A stretch of DNA of 9,631 nucleotides from Sphingomonadales bacterium (GTDB taxonomy: Bacteria > Pseudomonadota > Alphaproteobacteria > Sphingomonadales > Sphingomonadaceae): contig JAIVHR010000199.1 in NCBI GenBank assembly GCA_020200935.1, positions 1 through 9,631 on the forward strand. The letters run 5' to 3'. Positions 4,806-9,631 of this stretch are shown here, one piece after another; within the stretch, counting starts at the first letter, position 1; every line of letters starts with the position of its first letter. The notes under the pieces are model-generated. The model saw only the letters and a program-made list of their open reading frames with translations, searched no databases and was not told the DNA's origin. The position numbers and the translations under genes were made by a program.

Positions 4806-6359
4806 ATGACCGATCGTTCAACCTGGACCCGTCCCTTCGTCAGAATGTCGACGGGACAGAAGGTCCTTTTGCTGCTCGGCCTGGCACTGCTGCCGCTCGG
4901 GCTCATCGCCTTCGTCTCCTCGGTCGAGACCGCCCGGGCGGCGCAGGAAAGCCGCGACAACACCGCGAGCCTGCTCGCCGAAGTCAGCGCCGCCCGGCTT
5001 TCCAACGCCATCGCCCGCACCGCGATCGGCCTGCGGGCCGCCTCGACCGCGGTCGCCATAGACGGGCCGCAATCGGCGCGATGCGCCGAGACGCTCAGCG
5101 CGCTCGCCGCGCTCGAACAATATGATGTCCGCTTCGCGATATTCGATGCCGACGACGAGGCGATATGCACGACCCCGGGCTTCGCGCCCCGAGCGATGGA
5201 GGCGCCGCGCGACGGCGGCGACGTTATCACCCGGCTCGACACCGACAACGGCACGATCCGCTTTGTCGTCGCCGGCGCGAATCGCAGGTCTACCGGCGTC
5301 GCCGAGCTGACCGCGGAAACACTCCGTCGCCTGACCCGGCCGGACAAGATTGTCGGACCCTATCGGATCACGGTTTCGCAGGAGGACCGCGAGCTGATCG
5401 TGCATAGCTGGGGGGGCAACCGGCAACCCGACAATATCCGCCGCGCCCAGGCCGAGATCGCCAGCGGACAGATATTGTTCACCGCCCAGTTCGCGGCCAA
5501 TCCGCTGCGCTTCAGCGAGGCGCTGGCCATCGTCCTGCCTGTCTTGATGTGGCTCGCCGCGGCCTTTTTCGGCTGGCTGGCGGTCGACCGGATGGTGGTC
5601 CTCCCGCTGACCCGGCTGCGCGGCGCGATCGTGCGCTACGGCAGGGACGGAGGCGAATTCCAGCTTCCCCAGACCCGCACCCCGGCGACCGAGATCCGCG
5701 ATCTCGGCCACGCCTTCCAGCGCACCGTCGAGGCGCTGCAGGACAATGAGCGCAAGCTCGAGGCGGGGCTTGCCGAACAGCGCCGATTGACCCGCGAGGT
5801 CCATCACCGGGTGAAGAACAATCTCCAGGTCGTCGCCAGTCTGCTCAGCCTGCATGCGCGCTCGGCTGTGTCCGAAGAGACCGCGGCCGCCTATGCGTCG
5901 ATCCAGCGCCGCGTCGATGCGCTTGCGATCGTCCAGCGCAATCTGTTCGCCGAGGGCGACGCCGAGAAGGGCGTCGCGATCCGGCCGGTGATATCCGAAC
6001 TCGCGACCGGGCTGCAGCAAGGCGCGCCGAGCAGCGTCTCGATGGCGATCACGATCGAACTCGCCTCGGTCCGGGTCGCCCAGGACATCGCCGTCCCGGT
6101 CGCCTTTTTCATCACCGAGCTCGTCGAACTGGCGATGACCTGCGCCGAGGACGTCGCCGTCGAGATCCGGCTCGGCCCGCCCGACGCGGACGGGTTGGCC
6201 GAATTGTCGGTCCGCTCGCCGGCGCTCGAGAAAAGCGAAGAGGAGCCTGCCTATCCGCGCTATCGCCGCGTGCTGACCGGACTTGCCAGACAGTTGCGCA
6301 CCAACATCGAACAGTCGGAAGACAAGACGCGATCGAGCGTCCGGATTCCTACGATTTGA
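4806..6359 (+). CDS. phyP: PhyP-type membrane sensor, HisKA_2 histidine-kinase-like with degenerate ATPase domain
   Basis: A 517-residue sensor. A first transmembrane helix lies at about 18-40 (VLLLLGLALLPLGLIAF). An extracytoplasmic domain of about 195 residues follows, then a second helix at about 238-260, a HAMP-like stretch (VLPLTRLRGAIVRYG, about 265-279) and a short coiled coil (305-330). The dimerisation box EVHHRVKNNLQVVASLLSLH (331-350) has the HisKA_2 phospho-accepting His, probably His334. The ATP-binding domain is eroded: the N-box position reads ELVELAMTCAED with no Asn, and the expected glycine motifs are replaced by SVRSPALEKSEEEP and PRYRRVL. PhyP of Sphingomonas melonis Fr1 likewise lacks kinase residues and was reported to act as a PhyR phosphatase. 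By homology and position next to nepR and phyR, this is probably its orthologue. The ribosome site is weak; Met14 (4845) is an alternative start. Confidence 0.88.
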   Translation: MTDRSTWTRPFVRMSTGQKVLLLLGLALLPLGLIAFVSSVETARAAQESRDNTASLLAEVSAARLSNAIARTAIGLRAASTAVAIDGPQSARCAETLSALAALEQYDVRFAIFDADDEAICTTPGFAPRAMEAPRDGGDVITRLDTDNGTIRFVVAGANRRSTGVAELTAETLRRLTRPDKIVGPYRITVSQEDRELIVHSWGGNRQPDNIRRAQAEIASGQILFTAQFAANPLRFSEALAIVLPVLMWLAAAFFGWLAVDRMVVLPLTRLRGAIVRYGRDGGEFQLPQTRTPATEIRDLGHAFQRTVEALQDNERKLEAGLAEQRRLTREVHHRVKNNLQVVASLLSLHARSAVSEETAAAYASIQRRVDALAIVQRNLFAEGDAEKGVAIRPVISELATGLQQGAPSSVSMAITIELASVRVAQDIAVPVAFFITELVELAMTCAEDVAVEIRLGPPDADGLAELSVRSPALEKSEEEPAYPRYRRVLTGLARQLRTNIEQSEDKTRSSVRIPTI

Positions 6360-6386
6360 GCCTGTAAAAAATTTCCAGAACCCGGT

Positions 6387-6411
6387 GGAACAAACCTGCA
6401 CCCGGTCGGTT
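6387..6411 (+). promoter_or_regulatory. EcfG-type promoter for the candidate small RNA
   Basis: GGAAC (6387-6391), 16-bp spacer, GGTT (6408-6411), the same form as the nepR promoter at 4463. The predicted start is about 6418-6421, exactly where the first RNA hairpin begins. It lies 28 bp after the phyP stop, so it may also receive read-through from phyP. Confidence 0.62.
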
Positions 6412-6418
6412 ATTTTGG

Positions 6419-6515
6419 TTGGATAGTGACCTTTTGCCCCCCCGCTCTCGCTATCCAGAACATGGGCCCGGTCGCGCTTACCTCCCCCCGGAAGCGTTGC
6501 CGGGCCCAAATTTTT
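6419..6515 (+). ncRNA. Candidate general-stress small RNA with two C-rich hairpin loops
   Basis: A predicted transcript of about 95 nt between an EcfG-type promoter and a Rho-independent terminator. Hairpin 1 pairs GGATAGTG (6421-6428) with CGCTATCC (6449-6456), eight pairs with one G-U, and exposes a 20-nt loop containing seven consecutive C (6437-6443). Hairpin 2 is the terminator stem (6463-6508), whose 12-nt loop is ACCTCCCCCCGG. Both loops can pair with G-rich Shine-Dalgarno sequences. Caulobacter GsrN is a known EcfG-dependent small RNA that acts through a C-rich loop; this could be a functional analogue or homologue, which I infer only from promoter class and loop type. The open frame that overlaps it lacks a ribosome site and protein-like composition. 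Confidence 0.66.
6463..6515 (+). terminator. Rho-independent terminator of the candidate small RNA
   Basis: GGGCCCGG (6464-6471) pairs perfectly with CCGGGCCC (6500-6507), extended outward by T6463-A6508 and inward across a G-U and one mismatch to GCGCTT / AAGCGT (6474-6479 with 6492-6497). The loop is 12 nt, and the stem is followed by AAATTTTT (6508-6515). It would also end read-through from phyP. Confidence 0.82.
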
Positions 6516-6553
6516 CGATAACTCCACGCCTTTCCGACCATCGCTTCAGAATC

Positions 6554-6578
6554 GGAACGAATCTCGTCCAACCGCATT
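6554..6578 (+). promoter_or_regulatory. Possible EcfG-type promoter for the entericidin-like gene
   Basis: GGAAC (6554-6558), 16-bp spacer, CATT (6575-6578), one mismatch to the CGTT -10 element. The start site would be near 6585, giving a leader of about 40 nt before the ATG at 6625. Because a strong terminator ends at 6515, the entericidin gene needs its own promoter, which supports this site. Confidence 0.5.
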
Positions 6579-6624
6579 GGGTTTTCGGGCGCGCCTTCCG
6601 GCGGGTCGCAAAAGGAGTTGCGTC

Positions 6625-6750
6625 ATGAAGAAGCTTTCATTGCTAGCTTTGATCCTCGCGGGCATCGCGGCCAGCGCCTGCAACACGATCGAAGGCATGG
6701 GCGAGGATGTCGAAAGCGTCGGCGAAACGGTGGCCGACGAAGCCAACTGA
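6625..6750 (+). CDS. Entericidin A/B family small lipoprotein
   Basis: A 41-residue precursor: basic start MKK, hydrophobic core LSLLALILAGIAA, and lipobox ASAC, with the lipidated Cys at residue 19. The mature part reads CNTIEGMGEDVESVGETVAD, the pattern of entericidin-type peptides (CNT...G.G.DV.S.G..V.D.A). Signal peptidase II processing and membrane anchoring are expected. Entericidin genes are common stress-sigma targets; their exact role is unclear, although E. coli EcnA/EcnB were proposed as antidote and toxin. AAAGGAG lies 8 nt before the ATG. It has its own candidate EcfG-type promoter, and the stop is 21 bp from the convergent phospholipase D-like gene. Confidence 0.9.
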   Translation: MKKLSLLALILAGIAASACNTIEGMGEDVESVGETVADEAN

Positions 6751-6771
6751 TCGATTCGGCCGGCGCGCGGC

Positions 6772-8481
6772 CTAGACCATATTGTCGGGTATCCAGATAT
6801 AGGGATTGCCGAACCGCCGCGCCCGGCCGCGCTGATACGGCACCACGAAGCCCTTGCGGTCTTCGGGGTCGGCGAGCCTGTTCTGTTCGGACAATTGCCG
6901 CCATTCGGCGAGCCCTCCATCCTCGGGGAGCGCCCCTTCGAACAATTGGCTCCAGATCCTGCGGCGGAAATCGCGAATTGCGTTTCCGGGCTGACGCCAG
7001 AGGAAACCCAGTTCGGTATCCCAGAAAAAACTGCGGCCGTTGATGTTGGCGGATGACAAGAGACACGCTTCGTCGTCGGCGATCAGCAGCTTGGCATGGA
7101 TATGGATGATGCCCGATCCGTAGGCCGTGCCGCGGCTGTCCTCATAGGCCTTGTCACCCCCCTTGGTCGGCTCGTTCTTGACCAGCGTGAACAATCCGAC
7201 GCGATCCTTTCCACCGGCCCTGAAGATTCGCCCGAGTGCGCGCGCCTGCAGATGTTCGCCATGCTTGTGCGCGGCCTTGCCGCCCTGCCCCTGAAAGGCG
7301 ATTTCCTCGGGCACGTTGGCGATCAGGATCACCACTTCGAGTTGCGGATTGTCCCGCAACGCCGCGACGATCCATTTTGACGCCGCGCGCGAACGGAAAA
7401 ACTGGGCTTCGATGTAAAGGCGCTTGCGGGCGCCGGCGATCAACTTGCGGTGCGCCTGCATCAATTCGCGAATGTGGGGTCGCGGCCCGATGGCGAGCAG
7501 CGAGCCCGATTTGCGCGAAACCGTGCGGACCAGCTGCACCGATGCGGCACCGTCGCAGATCGAGTGCGCAATGTCGGGCATTTCGAGCGGATCGAGCGGA
7601 CCGGCCAGGACCTTTAGCGCCGCACCCTCGGTCCATTCGTCGAGGATCACGCGATAGCGGGGCAGTTCGCTGTTCCAGAGCGCCATGAAATGGGCGCAGG
7701 CATCGAGCGCGATCTCGCCCTCGATCAGGCTCGAAATGTCGTGCCAGGTCTGGTCGGCGGGCCGGTTATGGTGCGAATCGTCGAAGCGCCGCTCGTCGAG
7801 ATCGAGTCCGCCGACGACGATCCGCTCGCCATCGACGATCGCGCATTTCTGGTGATGGGTCGCCGGCCAGATCCGCGGCGGCGGCCCCTTGCGCCAGCCG
7901 GCGGGCCGCTCGCCCTCCCAGCGCGTCCAGCGCCAGATGCCGGGCCGGGTCGAGAAATGATCTTCCTCGCCGTCATCGGTGCCGAGCAGCCGGTCGATGA
8001 CGCCGTGGACGCGGCGCAACAATCCGAGCCGGAAAATCTGCCGCCAGCCCCAGCCCATCTCGCCCTCATGCGGCGTGATGATCATCTGGAATCGCCGGCG
8101 CACTTCGTCTGGCAGCTCGTCGAGCGCGATCTCCATCGAGCGGAAGCTGCGCCACGAGCCGGCATGCAGATAATCGGCCATCACCGGTTCGAAATCGCTG
8201 AGCAGGATCCGCACCTCGACGCCGCGCTTGACGGTCTCGATCAAGAGGTCCCGCCATGTCTTAAGGCCTTGCGCCCGCACCTTGTCCGAGCGCAGCTTCA
8301 TGTCGGGAGCGAGTACGCGGAAAGCCAGCCAGACGAAGCGCTCGGATTTGAGGATCGCATGCTCGAGCGTCGGGTACATCTGCGCCGATTCGACGAGCGG
8401 CGTGACGCGCGCGCCTTCGCGCACCGGGAAAGGCGATGCGCTCCCTTCGCCTTTGACGAGAAAGGGGGGCTCCGCCGCCAC
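6772..8481 (-). CDS. Phospholipase D-like protein with two HKD motifs
   Basis: From the chosen GTG start the protein has 569 residues and two HxKxxxxD motifs, the paired half-sites of the PLD catalytic centre. HKD1 is HHQKCAIVDG (His210, Lys212, Asp217), followed by GGLDLDERRFD; HKD2 is IHAKLLIADD (His462, Lys464, Asp469), followed by SSANINGRSFFWD. No signal peptide or clear transmembrane helix is visible, so it is probably cytosolic or membrane-peripheral. Family members hydrolyse or transfer phosphatidyl groups; the substrate cannot be read from sequence. It is the third gene after tatB and tatC. I prefer GTG 8481: it lies 2 nt after the tatC stop and follows AGGAGG at the tatC end, though the spacing is long (about 13 nt). 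An ATG at 8556 would give 594 aa but overlap tatC by 73 bp. Met60 of that longer form is another possibility. Confidence 0.88.
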   Translation of the reverse strand: MAAEPPFLVKGEGSASPFPVREGARVTPLVESAQMYPTLEHAILKSERFVWLAFRVLAPDMKLRSDKVRAQGLKTWRDLLIETVKRGVEVRILLSDFEPVMADYLHAGSWRSFRSMEIALDELPDEVRRRFQMIITPHEGEMGWGWRQIFRLGLLRRVHGVIDRLLGTDDGEEDHFSTRPGIWRWTRWEGERPAGWRKGPPPRIWPATHHQKCAIVDGERIVVGGLDLDERRFDDSHHNRPADQTWHDISSLIEGEIALDACAHFMALWNSELPRYRVILDEWTEGAALKVLAGPLDPLEMPDIAHSICDGAASVQLVRTVSRKSGSLLAIGPRPHIRELMQAHRKLIAGARKRLYIEAQFFRSRAASKWIVAALRDNPQLEVVILIANVPEEIAFQGQGGKAAHKHGEHLQARALGRIFRAGGKDRVGLFTLVKNEPTKGGDKAYEDSRGTAYGSGIIHIHAKLLIADDEACLLSSANINGRSFFWDTELGFLWRQPGNAIRDFRRRIWSQLFEGALPEDGGLAEWRQLSEQNRLADPEDRKGFVVPYQRGRARRFGNPYIWIPDNMV

Positions 8482-8483
8482 GG

Positions 8484-9269
8484 TTACGCGTCGGCCTCCT
8501 TTCGTCGCCTTTCGGTGAAGCGGATGATCAGCAAGGTGATTTCGAACAAAAGGCATAGGGGAATGGCCAGCATCAGCTGCGTGATCGGATCGGGCGGCGT
8601 GAAGATCGCGGCGACGATGAACACGCCGACGATGACGTATCGCCGCGCGCCGGCGAGCTGCTTGCGATCGACGATGCCGGCGCGGTTCAACAGCAGCAGC
8701 AGCACCGGCAGCAGGAAGGCGATGCCGAAGGCGAGGATGAAGCGCATGACCAGCGAAAGATAATTGCCGACCGCCGGCAGCGCCTCCTGCTCGAGCCCGC
8801 CGATCTCGCCCTGATAACCGAGAAAGAAGCGGAAGGCGGTCGGCATGACGACATAATAAGCGAGCGCCGCGCCGAGCGTGAACAGCAGCGGCGTTGCGAG
8901 CAGGAAGGGAAGGAAGGCGCGGCGTTCATTCTTGTAAAGGCCAGGCGCGACGAACAGCCAGATCTGGTTGGCGATGATCGGAAAGGCGATCACGAAGGCG
9001 CCGAAGACGGCGACCTTGATCTCGACGAAAAAGGCTTCGTAAAGCTGGGTAAAGACCAGACGCCCCTCGCCCTCGGCAAAGGCGGCGCTCAAGGGCCGGA
9101 CGAGGAATTCGAAGATCTCGGTGGCGAAATAGAGACAGCCGCCAAAGGCGATTGCGAACGCGGCGACGCTCCACACCAATCGGTTGCGGAGCTCGACCAG
9201 ATGATCGAGCAGCGGCGCCGTGCTCGCATCGACGTCGGTCTTCTCCTCGGGGTCTTCGGTGTCGCTCAT
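8484..9269 (-). CDS. tatC: Sec-independent protein translocase subunit TatC
   Basis: A 261-residue polytopic inner-membrane protein, the Tat receptor that binds twin-arginine signal peptides together with TatB. Family motifs are in order: LLDHLVELRNRL at 20-31 (cytosolic N-terminus), first helix about 33-51, FTQLYEAFF at 73-81, FPIIANQIWLFVAPGLY at 96-112, a third helix about 119-141, a fourth about 170-195, and FTPPDPITQLMLAIPLCLLFE at 223-243, ending in a basic tail RRRKEADA. Length is typical and nothing is missing. The ATG overlaps the tatB stop as ATGA, so translation is probably coupled. Downstream, the PLD-like gene follows almost without a gap. Confidence 0.97.
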   Translation of the reverse strand: MSDTEDPEEKTDVDASTAPLLDHLVELRNRLVWSVAAFAIAFGGCLYFATEIFEFLVRPLSAAFAEGEGRLVFTQLYEAFFVEIKVAVFGAFVIAFPIIANQIWLFVAPGLYKNERRAFLPFLLATPLLFTLGAALAYYVVMPTAFRFFLGYQGEIGGLEQEALPAVGNYLSLVMRFILAFGIAFLLPVLLLLLNRAGIVDRKQLAGARRYVIVGVFIVAAIFTPPDPITQLMLAIPLCLLFEITLLIIRFTERRRKEADA

Positions 9270-9631
9270 TCGCGCCGGTCCGGTGGCGAGGGCGGCGCTT
9301 CATCGCCGGGCGGGGCGGGCGCTTCCGTTGCGATCGGGTCGGCATTGCCGGCGGCCGTCGTGTCGTCACCCGTTGAATCAGACGGCGGCGAATCGGGCCG
9401 CGGCGGATCGGCCGGATCGCCCTCTACCCCTCCCTTCGCTTCCTGCAGTCCATTTTCGGGCGGATGCTCGCGCATGATCTTGGCATTGCGCTCGGACCAG
9501 TGCTTCTCCTGCTCCTCGATCTCGGCCTCGCGGATCATCGCGTCTATGCCGCTGCGGAAATGCTTGGTCATGCCGCGCAGCTTGCCCATCCACTGGCCGG
9601 CCGTGCGCATGGCGAGTGGCAGGTCCTTGGG
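9266..9631 (-). CDS. tatB: Sec-independent protein translocase subunit TatB, C-terminal part
   Basis: The frame is open to the right edge. The visible part begins PKDLPLAMRTAGQWMGKLRG, the conserved segment just after the TatB transmembrane helix and hinge (G.KDLP.A.RT.G.W...R). It continues through an amphipathic region (FRSGIDAMIREAEIEEQEKHW) into a long acidic, proline-rich tail typical of TatB. The ATG at 9610 falls inside the conserved segment and is not the true start; the transmembrane helix lies beyond the window. TatB forms the substrate-binding complex with TatC. Four bases overlap with tatC. Confidence 0.92.
   Translation of the reverse strand, partial: PKDLPLAMRTAGQWMGKLRGMTKHFRSGIDAMIREAEIEEQEKHWSERNAKIMREHPPENGLQEAKGGVEGDPADPPRPDSPPSDSTGDDTTAAGNADPIATEAPAPPGDEAPPSPPDRRE

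Noticed and set aside
4818..6527. 569-codon open frame on minus across phyP
   Set aside because: Shadow of phyP in a GC-rich codon pattern; low-complexity Arg/Gly/Asp composition and no recognisable motif.
6419..6628. 69-codon open frame over the candidate small RNA
   Set aside because: The ATG falls at 6419, right at the predicted RNA 5' end with no ribosome site. It runs through a strong terminator, and the peptide is not family-like.
6751..6771. GGCC...GGCC self-complementary bases between the entericidin gene and the PLD-like gene
   Set aside because: A 4-bp stem with no T-tract; not enough to call a terminator.
7690..8763. 357-codon open frame on plus across the PLD-like gene and the end of tatC
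   Set aside because: Antisense to two genes with clear family motifs, and not protein-like itself.

Overview
The window looks like chromosomal DNA of an alphaproteobacterium of the order Sphingomonadales. It is GC-rich and has no plasmid, phage or transposon genes. It carries the alphaproteobacterial general stress response (GSR) locus (EcfG sigma factor, NepR anti-sigma factor, PhyR anti-anti-sigma factor, PhyP-type histidine-kinase-like sensor), flanked by glnE and by a tatBC operon. The genus cannot be fixed from the sequence alone.

Layout. (1) 1-2584, minus strand: glnE, followed by the first 27 codons of a Bcp-type peroxiredoxin that runs off the left edge. (2) 2585-4350, GSR block A: a 58-codon NepR-like gene on plus (2662-2838) converges with ecfG on minus (2847-3476). 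Upstream of ecfG on the same strand are a 46-aa single-pass membrane protein and phyR. phyR is broken: the N-terminal part of its sigma-like domain is joined, out of frame, to the last 66 residues of its receiver domain. (3) 4351-4609: a divergent regulatory region with an EcfG-type promoter, a perfect 16-bp palindrome and an 8-bp inverted repeat abutting the TTG start of nepR. (4) 4610-6359, GSR block B, plus strand: canonical nepR, then phyP, whose ATP-binding domain is degenerate. (5) 6360-6750: an EcfG-type promoter, a strongly supported but unproven small RNA (about 95 nt, two hairpins with C-rich loops, ending in a Rho-independent terminator), a second EcfG-like promoter and a 41-aa entericidin-type lipoprotein. 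(6) 6772-9631, minus strand: the end of tatB, all of tatC, and a two-HKD phospholipase D-like gene starting 2 nt after the tatC stop.

How it fits together. In the family, stress leads to phosphorylation of PhyR, which then binds NepR and frees EcfG to transcribe from GGAAC-N16/17-CGTT-type promoters. Here such promoters lie before nepR-phyP (feedback), before the candidate sRNA and before the entericidin gene (outputs). Three features stand out: an extra NepR-like protein facing ecfG, a PhyR lacking its phospho-acceptor region, and a GSR-linked sRNA whose loops resemble anti-Shine-Dalgarno sequence. The PhyR lesion may be real or an assembly error and should be checked first.
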